Origin: Owenia fusiformis
Taxonomy: Eukaryota; Annelida; Polychaeta; Sabellida; Oweniidae
Direction: 5' to 3'
DNA: 64,000 bases
NCBI GenBank assembly: GCA_903813345.2
Contig: CAIIXF020000007.1
Coordinates: forward strand, 28,507,564-28,571,563
In this document: one piece after another, positions 1 to 12,046 of the stretch
Numbering within the stretch: the stretch's first letter is position 1
Layout: the number at the start of each line of letters is the position of its first letter
Program-made: the position numbers and the translations under genes
Notes under the pieces: generated by a model
What the model was told of the DNA's origin: nothing
The model's database searches: none
Seen by the model: only the letters and a program-made list of their open reading frames with translations

Positions 1-2218
1 TTGTATAACACAAAACTTGTAAAATATATCCCTATGTTATTAGTTGATGAGAGCTGTCAATTAATACAGCTCTTATAAATCTCTTGAAATTGATAATTGG
101 ATTATCAAACACTTGATGAACAGCAAATTAAATAATTATAAGAGCCTTTTCCATGAGATCATGGTCATTTCTACATTTTCATTTTCAAATCATGCTGTAA
201 ATATTTCATTCATTCGTATCTGAATAATTCATTTAACCATTTACTATTAAGGGGTTTCTAAATACTAAAAGGTTCATTTGTTGCTTGACAGGAATAATTC
301 AGCAACATTTTTTTCTCCTTGTTCTTCAATTAGAGTCTCCTTAAGGAGATGCCTTTCTACTTGCTAGAACTTGTTAGAATCTCAAATCACATGTCTCTCA
401 TTTGGGGTTCGTATCATCAATACATCTTCATTAATCACTTAAAACAAAGCACTACAGATTACTTCACTATAACCGTTTACAGGAAATGAACCGATCGAGC
501 AATTTATTTTAAAGGTTTCTTCAGACATTTGTAAATGAATAACCGGATAATATCCTGGAAAAAACTCACTAACGTGTAGAGAACATTCCCTCTTGGGGTT
601 GAATAAGAGGCACACCTAATCAAATACTTTAAAACAGAAGAAAAAGTTGGCCATTGTTGTATTTTTTGTTTATAAACATCCATAAACCTTTGCTATACAG
701 AATATGTAGTTATTTAGATATTTAATATGCGAGTAATATATAGCTCTAAAAGGTAATGTCCTAGATGAATGGTGTGTTAATAATTTTTGTAGGGGTATGT
801 CTTATCTTCAAAGATGTGGTAATATAAAATACATGCCAGAGACCTTAATACTTTATCTTATACACCTCGTTAGGCTTCGAGTATTTTATATCCTTTGACG
901 AACCAAGAAGCAATTTTTCTCTTTTCAGGAAACAAACTCAGAAATTATATTGATAAATGTGAGAAAATCATTCTCGTTTTTTGAAACAATTACTCAATAC
1001 AAATCCCTTGATGTTTAACTTCTTTTAAATGTCAAACAAATATGGAGATAATTGATGATGTAGGTTAGGATTAAATCTTTAGAAATTGAGAGTTATACCA
1101 AAGAACTTTAGAAATATTACATCATGGATTTGAGGAAAGTCTTTGGTTCTACAAACTTTATTTAAGTCCCCAAAAATGAAACTATTATTGACTGAGATAT
1201 TTGGTTGACCTCTAGCTTGGTTAGAGGTCAAATGGATGAATCTCTGGAGACATGAAATCAATGTTTCGGTATTAATAAAATCTGGTAGAATTTGGAAACA
1301 ATATTATTCGATGGTTCATCAAGATATCCCTAAAGTTCAGAATTTGCTACATTACATATTATAAAATAGATTTGTTTGTTACATTTCAGTGAACAAGACA
1401 TAAGAAAGTATAATTTTTGATAACTTGTACACCTTTCAGATAGATAAGTTAATAACTTGAAGACATTCATCGAAACCTTGGCAGTTTAATACTTGAAGTC
1501 ATTTGAAGGTCAATCAGCAATAAATAAAACATTCGTAATTATATTTACATTTTGAAAATATTGCCTATAATATCTGAATTCAGGTATTTAGTTACAATTG
1601 TAACAATGTATGATAAATGGATAAAACCAATTATGTTTCAATGATCAATACAAATGATGAATGACAATATTATCACATTCTTTTATAAAACAATAAACAT
1701 TACTTTTTGAATCCTTTCTCATCAAATCTATTCCCTCTGGCTAAAATATTCCCTTATAAGGAAACTCAGCCTTTAATGACAATGTACTATCCTTTCCCAG
1801 AATGAACACATTTTTCGTATTACCTTTTTGGAATCCAAATGGATAACCAAATGAGGTTTATATGTGAAAAAACGTTCCATATGATGCAATTTCATGGTCA
1901 GCGAATAAACAACTTGGATCATAATCATTGCTTTCCCTCGAATTACTCATCTGATGTCAAATAGAGTCTGCATAAAAATTAAATTGTCGCCCAGGGTCCC
2001 CCAAAGCAATGTCAGTTGATTAGAAGATATTGATTTAGATTAGGTCACCCAGTAAGGTTCGTTATTTTCAAATGAATATGATTGCAATAAAAGAAGCTGT
2101 CTAAATTGTATAAAACTATAATCACAGTTTTATGTTTGTGCTTTATTGCCATTAGTACTGAGAAATGCATCTTGCTTTATACTATGATAGATAAAAGCCT
2201 TCAAACAGTTTCCTTTAG
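1..2218. other. Non-coding AT-rich stretch
   Basis: I see no exon, RNA gene or repeat that I can support here on either strand. Open frames are short, rich in AT codons and lack credible splice sites. It may be intron of a minus-strand gene whose candidate first exons lie at 8.4-33 kb, but that is inference. Confidence 0.5.
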
Positions 2219-2223
2219 AACTG

Positions 2224-2375
2224 CAAGCCCATAGCCAGGGGGTGTGGACGAACTCTCCCAAAAACTTTCAAAACCATGCAGATTTTTCACCATTTTCGTT
2301 TGATTTTGGGCAAAAAATGTGAAATGTAAACACCCCCGAAAGTGACCCCCTTGGCAAAAGCTGGCTACGGGCCAT
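2224..2375. mobile_element. CAGGCCCGTAGC-type MITE, copy A
   Basis: A short non-autonomous element of about 150 bp. The left end reads CAAGCCCATAGCC and the right end GGCTACGGGCCAT, imperfect inverted repeats of the CAGGCCCGTAGCC terminus seen at 14168 and 15981. AACTG flanks both sides (2219-2223 and 2376-2380), giving a 5-bp target duplication. The inside carries the family signature: a C/G-run strand asymmetry and a segment related to TGCAGTTTTTCACCATTTT. No coding capacity. CAGG termini suggest a hAT-like transposase; the 5-bp duplication is shorter than the usual 8 bp, so the superfamily is inference. Confidence 0.75.
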
Positions 2376-2645
2376 AACTGCATGCATATTGCTCGCTGTA
2401 AAACAGGAAGATGTATCAGAATAAGTGTCTTACGTGACTAATATGAAGTCATCATATGAGTATTTTGCAAAAGAGGCCACAGGTGTTTAAAAGAATAAAA
2501 TGTATTGGATATACTATTTCATGCAAGTATATAACTAATTTCAAAGCGAATAACAAAAAGAGGAATGCAGACATTCTGGTCTCATCTCATTTCATATATC
2601 AGACAAGTATCTGGTTGAAATTGCCATAATCAAAAAGTAAGTCAT

Positions 2646-2700
2646 TCAGATACTCATAGCATCTTTCTGAAGAAATGAGTTGTCATGGTTTATCATGAAG
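2646..2700 (+). repeat. Dispersed repeat R1, partial copy
   Basis: Contains GATACTCATAGCATCTTTCT followed by GAAATGAGTTGTCATGGTTT and TATCATGA. The same ordered motifs occur at 4377-4449 (inverted), 12459-12543 (inverted), 26971-27040 (inverted) and 47431-47513. This copy lacks the central GTTTCACC segment. Identity of the family is unknown; no terminal inverted repeats are evident. Confidence 0.6.
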
Positions 2701-3564
2701 ACAGTAAGTTAAAGTTGACAAAAAAGTTGACTAATATCTATAGTTCTTTCAAATATACAAACAAATAGACCAATAAGAAAGAAACTCGGGAATTTTTAGA
2801 GTTAAGTCGCTTGTGTTACGCTCATTATATACTGTTTGTCTCATAAAAAACTTAATTCCTTCATGTACATGTACTTTTAAACATACGCGTAATTGCAATA
2901 GATGGCAATTCCATTAAGCATTTATGTTATAATCTACTATTGCTAGGGATAATTAGAATGAATAAAATATAATTGGTTTCTGGAATAAGCTATTAAATGA
3001 TGTGTGAAGTTATAATATACTGTATAGCTGCTGAATAGCCCTGAGCATACAATGAGATCTAACTTAAATCAATCAAATGGTATTAACCTCCTCATCCTTA
3101 GATAATCTATTATTTTATTAAGCCCAGTATGGTGTAAACGAGATAAAAATCCTCAGCCTATGCTATCATCCTAATGCTTTCTAACATAAATGTCTCCTCC
3201 TATCTATCATAAATGTATAATATAACTGAACCTTTCTGTGAAACCCTGGTTAAAGAATTTGCATCTGTAATAGAACTCCTTTATAAAAATCAAGTTTGAT
3301 AAAAAGTGCTTTCACTGGGGTTCATCGTAAGTAGTTCGTATTTGTATTTAAAAGCATTTAATGTTCACTGCGGCAATCCTATCAAAGCAAATGGAATATG
3401 GATATGAATGCATCCTTGGATGTTACAGAACACAGTCATATCGACCTTTAGTTCAAAATTATTGAAAATCGTTCAACGATTTTTCTAACTTTTGTCCTTG
3501 TTAATCATATGCACTCCTTTACCCTAATGTCAGAGTCTAGTACATTCTATTCAAATTTAGTATT

Positions 3565-3660
3565 TTGGAAAGGGTAATAGAGACGGTAACACACTATATT
3601 GGAAAGAGTAACACACTATATTGGACAGGGTAACATACTATAATGGAAAGGGTAACACTA
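3565..3660. repeat. 22-bp tandem repeat, about 4 copies
   Basis: GTAACACACTATATTGGAAAG recurs with starts at 3586, 3608, 3630 and 3652, an exact 22-bp period with few substitutions. Non-coding. Confidence 0.8.
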
Positions 3661-3677
3661 TCTCATAAAACTTTTGG

Positions 3678-3862
3678 ACAGCAAAACCTGTCTTCAAGTG
3701 GAGCACCTTTGGTAAATCTAAAAAGATTTCTACTAGGGAGGTGTTCCACTTTTTATAGAGGTTCATTTAACAGTAAGTAAGTTGGAGTTGGGACACTGAA
3801 GTGTTCTCTTAAAAGAGGTGTTCCATTTCTAGAGGTGTTCCACTTTACATGTTCCATTGTAC
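3678..3862. mobile_element. AGTGAACACC-family MITE, degraded copy
   Basis: The left end reads ACAGCAAAACCTGTCTTCAAG followed by GTGGAGCACC; the right end has GGTGTTCCACTT in inverted orientation, with further internal GGTGTTCCA motifs. It matches copies at 25430-25525 and 39410-39573 and the unit of the array at 52400-53490. Termini of the CAGTRAAACCTGTCT type are typical of pogo/Tigger-derived MITEs in invertebrates; that assignment is from general knowledge. Confidence 0.55.
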
Positions 3863-4039
3863 ATGTAAATTAAAAGCATTAAATCTGATAAGCATTTTCA
3901 CTGGAGACAGTTCTCTGTCTAATGGAAAGATCATTTCAATTTGTGGAAATCATTATGTAAATGTTATACAATGATGTTACTTAAACATCTTGCATAATGG
4001 CACTTGATTCGGTGTAGATTCAATGAGAATCATGCATAC

Positions 4040-4245
4040 CAGTGCTCTCCCCAGCAGTAAAGCAAGTGGGCGTAGCACTCACATGAGATTTTGAAAATAG
4101 GCTTGTACCCACCTGAAAATCAATTTGCACCCACTTGAAAATGAGAAAAATCATGAAAAATTGGCATATTTTGACCAAATTTGGTCTGAATTGTGAAAAT
4201 GAGAATTTTGCACCCACCTGAGAAAAAATCCTGGGGAGATGACTG
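4040..4245. mobile_element. CAGTGNTCTCCCCAG MITE, copy A
   Basis: The termini CAGTGCTCTCCCCAG and CTGGGGAGATGACTG are near-perfect inverted repeats. CATAC flanks both sides (4035-4039, 4246-4250), consistent with a 5-6 bp target duplication. The interior carries repeated GCACCCACTTG/ACCTG motifs in the antisense sense and a TCATGAAAAATTGGCATATT block. Related copies are at 53837-54057 and 58710-58861, with a degraded one at 4630-4712. No coding potential. Confidence 0.8.
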
Positions 4246-4376
4246 CATACTGTTGTTATTTTTCATCTTAGGCTCGGGTTTATAGATATTTTGAACAATA
4301 TTCAATTTCATTTACGGAGTACTTATAAAAATGACCACATTTAAAAATAACTCAACTTCTAATTATATATCAAACA

Positions 4377-4449
4377 ACATCATGATAAACCACGACATCT
4401 CATTCCTTCTCAGCCCTGGGGTGAAGGTGAAACAGAAAGATGCTATATG
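4377..4449 (-). repeat. Dispersed repeat R1, long copy
   Basis: Inverted copy: ATCATGATAAACCACGACAT, then CTCATTCCTTCTCAGCCCTG and GTGAAACAGAAAGATGCTAT. It aligns with the complement of 47431-47513 over its whole length, which defines the R1 unit at about 75-80 bp. Confidence 0.7.
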
Positions 4450-4629
4450 TAGTCCAACTACATAATTCTACATTCTAAATAAGGTCCATGGATTAATGAA
4501 AAGTAAGGTAAGATAGACTGATAATGAGTGAAACTTAAAACTTATAATTAAATAAGATAATCTATATTCAATTAATTTGTGCCTCAATTTAATTATACTT
4601 TAATTGCTACCCTGCTAAAAATATGTTTA

Positions 4630-4712
4630 CATCTTGTTAAAAAATAAATATTGATATGGTTTGACCAGATTAGGATTTAACCCCCTGTAGAGAAAACCTG
4701 GGGAGATCACTG
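4630..4712. mobile_element. Degraded CAGTGATCTCCCC MITE end
   Basis: Ends in CCTGGGGAGATCACTG and preserves a GTTTGACCAGATTAGG-like block matching the right half of the 4040-4245 copy. The left terminus is not recognisable, so this is a truncated or diverged copy. Confidence 0.5.
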
Positions 4713-7700
4713 TATGATATTAATCAATAATAACAATAATCTAATTAATAACCACTTGACCTGCATATACATCCATTAACATAATTCATTATATTTCAGA
4801 CCACCCCCATCTAAACAAAATTCATACTGAACAGTTATTGATTCTTTTCTTTTTATTACGGATGTCGGCTAATATAAATGTAATAGATCCAACTTCTAAA
4901 AACATCTGAACTGTGTACGTTGGCAATACTAGCAATAATATTGACCTTGTTCTTTTTAACATGATTTATAATAGCAGTATAAGTAAGAATTCTGAAAAAC
5001 AAGTGGTATATCGATATTTTTCATATATGGGTGATAATGATCTATATATGCTGGCTTATGATGTATTACTTTCTCATGTTAATGCAGAAAGGAAACATAA
5101 ATGTGGGAAAGATGGATTTCATATCTGTATAGCATTCGTAATATTACACCAATATAACATGCAATACATATTCTGCATCATCAACTCAGGGTCTCTTGCT
5201 ACAATATGAGTCTTAATAAATATACATTTTCTGTATACTGCACATATATTAATCATGTTCATAAATAAAATGAAATTTTGAAATAATGCAATTTTGACGA
5301 TCAAAACTACAGATATGATAACATTTATGTGTAAGTACTGCTAAATATTTTTTGACAAAACCTTAACATTTCAAATTTGAAACTTTAAAATATTAAAATT
5401 TTACCAGGAATGTCAGAGCCTAATCATTATTGATGAATAAAGATGCAAAATTGAACTATCGAATTTTCAAACGTTAAAAGTTTCATAAAAAGCAATTTTA
5501 GGGTCAGTCAAAATATACTGATTTGGCAGGAGTAAAATGTTATGATAAAGTACTCAATTAGTTCAAATTAATCACAAAAGCAATTTGTCTTTGTTCTTAC
5601 AATATTGTAGTTTAACACAACTTAATATCAAAGCACTATAATGTCAGAATTAGGAAATTAAGTCAATGACAGGAAGATCAAAGTAATTATTACTACTTAA
5701 TAATCATTGTCTCTGTCTTAAGACATAAACAACTGTTCAATGGAGATTGAACCTAATAAAAGTGTAATATACAGGTACCATGGAAAAATGAAGGGAGTTT
5801 CACAGGTAGCATCCAAGGGATTAAAGGTCCCGTGAAACCAAATGTTATTTTGATTCAAAAGAAGAATGCAGAGATGCACACACAGATGCATGTCAATCAG
5901 TATAAGAATGCCTTGGCAATTGATAATTGTTATATGTATTTCTGATTATGACGGATAATTAAAACAAAACTATGTTAAAAATCAATATGATGATGGCATG
6001 TTGCATTTCAAAAAGTTAAATAAGAACTTAACAGTATCTATTAGTAAACAAATATATCCTTTTATCTTAAATTTGCCTTGACTATTTAAATATATATCTT
6101 GGTAAAGGTCCAAACATATATCTCTGACTTTGTCAATAAATCATTAGAAAAATTAATATCTAGGCAGTAAAACAAAAAATCTTAATTACCAGTAATTATG
6201 TTTTGTGAATTATTTAGAGGGAGTTATGAAATTTATTCACTACTATAACAAGAGCAGGAGTTTCACTAGAAACACAGGCTATAGAAATGAAAACAACAGA
6301 CAAAATTAATGGAAATCATGAATTTAACATGGAAAAGATGAAAAGTCCCTAAAAACAACAGGCGATTTTGTGAAAAAAAAACAATGAAAATCGCCTGTTG
6401 CCTGCTGCTAATGAAAACCCTGAAGAGGTTGAAAATACCTCATAATAATTAAATTCTAGCTTGCAGGGACAATATAGATGATGTTTGTCTATGAACACTA
6501 TTCATATTAAACAAATATTTAAAGCATCATAAAAGTATATGACATATGGTGTACCAGCATATTCATATATAAGAAAAGTCTATATTCTCAGTAAAAAGCA
6601 TTACCTTTATTTGATATTTAATAGATTTCTTAAAGTTTCAGAATGCACTATACTGTAATATAGTCCTATGTTAATATCCTGTTTATGTGAGTTAACAGTT
6701 CAGGTCATTTTGTTTTATAAGTAACTATAACATTTAAGCTTCCAGAATTAAGTAACTATAGGTGGTGTATCTAAATAATGATTGGAAAATTGCAATGAAG
6801 CAAGTTAAAAGTCCATATGGAAAGTTTTGAAAATAAAGACATTCTGATAAGCAATTCCGACATTTCCTGGTTTAAATTGATAATGTATCACCATCTTGAG
6901 AAAGGAAACACATTCTGGGAAAACACTGTACACTGTACAAATATTACTCTCATTATTGATTAAAAAGACAGCATTTGTATTGATTTTTTGTGCTCGTGAT
7001 CAAAAGATGCATGTATATAAATATCATAGCTTGTTTCATAGAAATACAGGTAGTGAATCTGATATATCAGTAAGCCTTTCTACCTAGGTTGATGTAAACT
7101 CTAAAAGTACATACCAAGCCTACTGAAAACACAACTAATATACATGAGGTAAATACTATTGCAACTGCTTTCAAGATGTTCAGGAAATCTAATACATTTA
7201 TACAAATGTACAAAAACTTGAAAATCTAACATTCTACTTATAGAAACATGTAACAGAATATCAAGATAATACATATAGTTTATTGTGCTTAGTATTTAAA
7301 GGAAGAATCATATTTGATTTTAAGCGATAGCTTACAGGTCAAAATGTAAGATTCAACAGGTCTTCATCTGCCCCCTTTCCTATACATGTAACATCTCCAA
7401 GATAAGACCAGGTCTAATGATCTAGTCTATTAAAACTGCTAAAGGCTACGTCTTAAATTCTGAAATTAATAAGCACCCGATATCACTTCTTAACACCTGT
7501 ACATAAGAAAACATGGTATAATGTTGAGAATTACGTTAACCCAAGAATTATAAATATACAAAATATAAAACTGCCTAAATAAATTTATAAACTAAACTAG
7601 TATAATAAAGTCTTTATTCTCTGTACTATCATCTACGTACAGGTACTGGTGCTTAAGCCAATAAAAATTTCTCTGTCCCCACTGACCTAGAGCTAATTGC
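4713..7700. other. Non-coding AT-rich stretch with a hairpin
   Basis: No exon is supportable. The only structured item I find is the hairpin at 6356-6400. Open frames at 4913-5209 and 6896-7087 are AT-driven, use non-ATG starts or lack splice context, and resemble nothing known to me. Confidence 0.5.
6356..6400. repeat. 14-bp perfect hairpin
   Basis: CAACAGGCGATTTT (6356-6369) is followed after 17 nt of A-rich loop by its exact complement AAAATCGCCTGTTG (6387-6400). The GGCGA core stands out in AT-rich surroundings. It could be a remnant of a foldback MITE or form a structured transcript. Confidence 0.7.
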
Positions 7701-7703
7701 CAA

Positions 7704-7717
7704 CCCCCCCCCCCCCC
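7704..7717. repeat. Poly-C run (14)
   Basis: A run of 14 C with no recognisable transposon end next to it, unlike the other C/G runs of the window, which sit inside CAGGCCC/CAGGGCC elements. Confidence 0.9.
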
Positions 7718-7772
7718 TTTAAAGCCCTTATAAAGTATATGTACATGAATACCGAGTCTGATGATTTCAGCC

Positions 7773-8167
7773 TAGAGTCCATTTCACTGCTTCATTTCGT
7801 CAGTAGAACTGCAAAAATAAGAAATCGGGAGACCATTGTGCAATAATATATGGAAAAGTATATTCATAATGTACATGAATGACATTTGTATATCTTGGAT
7901 TGCTTCTAGTTTGGCTTATAAAGTGTGTGGCCTCCTATATTTGGATGTTTCTCTGCCATGTTATTTTCAATAAGATTAACATGGCTGAAATTCTTCAAAT
8001 TACAAGACGGCACAGGCTTATTGCACAAAAAACTAAAAAATCTGAAATATACAAATGTCATTCATGTACATTATGAATATACTTTTCCATATATTATTGC
8101 ACAATTGTCTCCCAATTTCTTATTTTTGCCGTTCTACTGACGAAATGAAGCAGTGAAATGGATTCTA
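7773..8167. mobile_element. Foldback element with 121-bp arms
   Basis: The left arm (7773-7893) and right arm (8047-8167) are near-identical inverted repeats, both containing CCATTTCACTGCTTCATTTC or its complement and GTACATGAATGACATTTG. The arms enclose about 153 bp. The enclosed loop has a relative at 49990-50110 (shared TTTCTCTG-CATGT-ATGGCTGAAA order), so arms and loop may have different origins. No coding capacity. Confidence 0.8.
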
Positions 8168-8422
8168 CATACATTCAATAAAACATTATTTGCAGCAAAA
8201 GTAAACATGAATAAATCCTATTCTGTAGACTATTGAATGAAAATCGATTTACCTATTGCAATAAAACTCCGGTTATGTAGGCTATGTTTACACTTACATT
8301 TACTCGTGAATCGTGTACACATCGATTGAACATTCAAATCAATCAATTTAAAAAATGACTAAAATTAACCAGGTTTTAAGTTGTATTCCGACCATTTCCG
8401 TATACTTAAACTAGTAACTTAC

Positions 8423-8551
8423 TTGGTTTTCGATAACTGGACTACTTGTATCCGACATTGCGACTCTATGGTAATGTCTGTGCGGAAATATCCGATTAAT
8501 AACACGATTTATTGATCCAATTCTCTTCAAAATACCCGGCTCTTTTCCCAT
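8423..8551 (-). CDS. Candidate first coding exon E1
   Basis: Reads from an ATG at 8551 (MGKEPGILKRIGSI...) for 43 codons to ...SSPVIENQ, where the frame meets a consensus donor GTAAGT (8422 downward) in phase 0. The frame is also open upstream of the ATG, and a second ATG at 8458 would give a 12-residue version (MSDTSSPVIENQ). The residue mix is balanced, unlike the AT-driven chance frames nearby, and the sequence is CpG-richer than its surroundings. It lies about 715 bp downstream (in minus sense) of another phase-0 candidate first exon. The encoded peptide is basic and I do not recognise it. Calling it a first exon is inference; no acceptor or downstream exon was found in the window. Confidence 0.5.
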
Positions 8552-8760
8552 CGTGTTTGACAGCCTCGTTTTCAAATGTAAACTACCACGACACGCCCCA
8601 AAATGTATTTTCGGATCAAAACACAACCACTGTCAACGTTCCCCAACAAATGCCCATGTCTTAACGCATTGCCTTATATTGTCTTCGAGCTGATTACAAC
8701 TGACGAGAAGCATGATATTAGACTGATTTATATTGTTTTACTTGAAATTACCCTGCTTAC

Positions 8761-8857
8761 TGATTCAGTGATTGTGACCGGCGTGTGCGGCGACTAGAGG
8801 ATCAATCATCTTCCGAGCAGTATCACTATCCGACGTATCCGTAGCCCACCTTTTCAT
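8761..8857 (-). other. Possible 5' untranslated exon
   Basis: A CpG-rich segment ending at a GTAAGC donor (8760 downward). It contains a 30-codon ATG frame (starting MKRWATDTSDSD) that stops 4 nt before the donor, so if it is an exon it is non-coding or carries a short upstream frame. It lies between candidate exons at 8423-8551 and 9266-9460, in the same promoter-like pocket. Confidence 0.25.
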
Positions 8858-9265
8858 TTTGTACAAATTAACGATAGGAATGAGACAAAGTAGGTGTAAG
8901 TATTTCAACCTCTCCTTCTATCCAATAACAGCCTGATCATGTTCAATATACGACGCTGCCATCTATGTAACTCATGATGCCGAATATTGCAATCACTTAG
9001 GCTAGTGGTGACAGTATCACAGCCTGTTTCTTTCATGGCTTTGATGATGAGAATGTGATTGTGACTGAGAAAAAATGAAATGACCAAAATTTAAATCAAG
9101 AACTTAATATCATTCCACCGCCTTCATAGGCTATAATTGGGTCAATTAATAGTCAACTTCTGTACTGTGATATAAAATAAATTAATCTGCCCAACTTCCT
9201 GCGATCATTTATCTTCACATAAGCACTTTAAAATTAAATCGTAAAACCAAAGACGACCACCCTAC

Positions 9266-9460
9266 CTCATATCGTCTAAATGGCACAGGATATCTTAATT
9301 TATTGAGACCCGAAGGGAGATTTATCCAAGGTGTGGTCGACGAATACATATTCTCAGCGCCTTCATCAACATTGCCACTCGCGTCTTCATTGTTATTGTC
9401 GGTCGCATCATCATTAACATGGTGATAATCAACATCAGCTTTAGTCGGAACACAACTCAT
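9266..9460 (-). CDS. Candidate first coding exon E2
   Basis: Starts at an ATG with A at -3 (9460; MSCVPTKADVDYHHV...) and runs 65 codons to ...RYPVPFRRYE, ending at donor GTAGGG (9265 downward) in phase 0. The first 40 residues are acidic and N/D-rich and probably disordered; the last 25 are hydrophobic-aromatic with basic residues (PWINLPSGLNKL...). Codon use and composition differ from surrounding chance frames, and the exon is CpG-rich. No family is recognised. It shares strand and splice phase with E1, E3, E4 and E5, which suggests alternative N-termini on a common body; the common exons are not visible here. Confidence 0.5.
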
Positions 9461-10215
9461 ACTGAATTTAAGTTTTTAATATCGCTAGATGATGACCACT
9501 TCGTATTTTATAACAAATACATGTAGTATTTCAAACTTTAATTGTGTTTTTTTAATAATCAGCCAATTTTGTTCGCAATTTTACTCCAACGACACATTAT
9601 AATTTTCAAACCGTTCTAATTTTACTGTGTTGACCTTCATTGTAATACTGGTGGACTTCCAACATTTGCTCCTTAGCATTATTTGACGTTTGTTCTCGTA
9701 TTTGCTTCTTCATTTAGGCTTGGTGTACTTAATAAATTGACCCTTTGTCCGGATTAAAGTAATAGCGTATTTATATTAACACTCAAGACTTTCAAGGGGG
9801 CTTAACTACAGAAATTAAGCAATATCATTGGCATATGATGCTATTTATTTTCAGACCTTATGTTATAATCCTAAAAGGATATTTTAGTTCAAGTTCAAAA
9901 TAGTTAGTTATTTACATTCAAGGTAGTCTGATCATGGGAAGCCCATGGTCTGATTGATTTCTATAAAGCTGAAAACAAACCTGAAAATAGCCCGAGGAGC
10001 CTACACAAAACATGAAACTCTCCCCCACTCAAGGTAGGAACACTCGTTCTGATAGAAATATATCACTGATTATCCATTTGACTGTCATTACGACAGTTTC
10101 GCCATCTTTCAAAACACAACAAAACTGAAGACATTTATTGTTGCAAGAGTATTATCATAATCAAAGAACAGAAACAAGGCATGCCATCACCTGCCATTTG
10201 TAACAAACGTCTTAC

Positions 10216-10245
10216 GCCGAAAGTGAGACACCAATCGCCGAACAT
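10216..10245 (-). CDS. Possible short first exon (10 codons)
   Basis: An ATG with A at -3 (10245) reads MFGDWCLTFG to a GTAAGA donor, again phase 0, in a local CpG-rich patch. At ten codons it could easily be chance; it is listed because strand and phase match the longer candidates. Confidence 0.2.
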
Positions 10246-10920
10246 CGTCCACAAAAAAAAGTTGACGACTATAACAATATGTCACCTCTTCTTATCGTGT
10301 CTGATCATGATGTATTGATGATAATTATAAGTATAAATCATATTTCACACTGATACTATAAGGTTTCTCCGGAAATTACAATGCCTACAGAATGCCATAT
10401 TGCTTGAGAAAGTCACTCGTATGGGTTGTATTGCAGAGCCATATGTTTCTTTGATCAAAACATGCCATACTACCTCTGATTAAAAATTGTAATGGACCTA
10501 CACAGATGTATTTTGATCAAGCAATTACTGATACGTTTCGCTAGGTTAGCAATATGAGAAGTATGTTGACGAGAGTCAAAATGCCAATTTGACGAAATAC
10601 CTTACATTTGATGGCGAAATTACTTACCCTTTTATGTCGACTAATTTAAGAGCAATTAAGACTTTGTAAGTTATTTATCATGAATTCCATATCATGTTAT
10701 CAGGTTTGCAACATTCCATTGGGTTAAGTGTTAATACCGTTCTTTAGATGTCGTGAGTCTTAAAGTATTATCCCTCAAGTTGACTTTCGCTACACACACC
10801 CCTTCTTAAATATCATGTTGTTCTCGATCTCACATAGGAAATGTTGTTCCCTGATATAAACACAACCCAGACAATAACTGTACGATATTTCAGAAGAGCA
10901 ATCCACACCCTTAAACTCAT

Positions 10921-10975
10921 TGCAATTACCATGACAATCTAGCCTCATAGCAATTACCATGACAATCTAGCCTAT
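10921..10975. repeat. Short 27-bp direct duplication
   Basis: GCAATTACCATGACAATCTA followed by GCCT occurs twice in tandem, with starts 27-28 bp apart. Confidence 0.8.
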
Positions 10976-11194
10976 AGTGCAAAACATAGCGAACGAATCT
11001 TTCCGAGAGTGAAAAATGTTAAAATGAAATCAGCCAATATGCTGTTTTCCATCCAAAATATATGTAGAAATACTCATGGAATAAAAGGACGCATTTTAAA
11101 CCATAGCCAGGAATGGCGTTAGCAATTTGATTCTGAAATGGAAACACGTTTTTGCTCGTTTTTCTCAACCTCTGATGAATTTTACTATACTTAC

Positions 11195-11227
11195 TGTGAC
11201 GGTGAAATCTGCAGTAACAGGTGGCAT
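11195..11227 (-). CDS. Possible short first exon (11 codons)
   Basis: An ATG at 11227 reads MPPVTADFTVT to a consensus GTAAGT donor in phase 0. Its strand and phase agree with the longer candidate first exons, but its length gives little statistical weight. Confidence 0.22.
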
Positions 11228-11633
11228 AACTGGTTGACTTATGTGTCTATTCACTCCTACGTTTATTTATCTTTTCGAAATATTACTTAAGAAGTCTTTC
11301 GCACATTAACAATCTTCGATCAAATTATATACTTTTACATTTATTGCGTCGCCTTCACAGAGTCCCCTAATAAATGCATATGACAATGGTGTCAAAGTCG
11401 CAAGAGGTTCTTGACTAATCTTATCCACTGTCTATGGACAGTATGTTATGAGATCGCATTTGAGAAGTTAATACACTACAAGCTGAGGTGCCTCTAATAA
11501 TGATGTATGAGATACAGTACAGACTAAAGGATATCACGGTTCTAGTCACATACTATTGCTTAATTACAATTTGTCACCTGCAGTATGCTTACAAGTACTT
11601 CTATAGCTGCTAAAACAGTTCTTGAAATCACAG

Positions 11634-12046
11634 GATGATATCTCCGAAAGGGCAGCAAAAAGAACAATGAACATACTCCAGATCTCTCTATCTATCCATA
11701 ATCTTGCCTTACTCAGGAAGTCTGGACGTTTCCTGTCCCGCCCTCAGGTTGTGGAGTTGAGGGGATGGGGAATCACAGGGGTACCTTTAAGATGTGAGAA
11801 CACGTGGAATATAAAGCAGATGCCCTTTTTCAACCCCTACTACCACCCACTTCTATAGCAACTAAAGCTTTCATGACTGCTCTTCAAGATGTCATGCGAA
11901 GAGCCGAACATGTTCCCCTATTAAACAAAAATACGGAAAAAGATTTACAGCATATGCTTCAATATTCAAGACCCCTGAGAGAGGCTGTCATTTGTGACAT
12001 AGTGTCTCTCACATTAGGACATTGCGTTTTATATCCCCTTACAATG
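11634..12046 (+). pseudogene. Possible partial or decayed coding segment
   Basis: Two adjacent plus-strand frames have protein-like composition. The first (about 11634-11800) includes ISERAAKRTMNILQISL and LRKSGRFLSRPQVVELRGWG. The second (11798-12046) includes TALQDVMRRAEHVPLLNK and YSRPLREAVICDIVSLTLG. The second is also readable as a clean exon, 11859-12046, because a long pyrimidine tract ending in TATAG precedes 11859 and a GTACGT donor follows 12046; it would start with one base owed by the previous exon and end in phase 0. Alternatively the two frames form one old coding region broken by a shift near 11800. I do not recognise the product. Confidence 0.35.
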
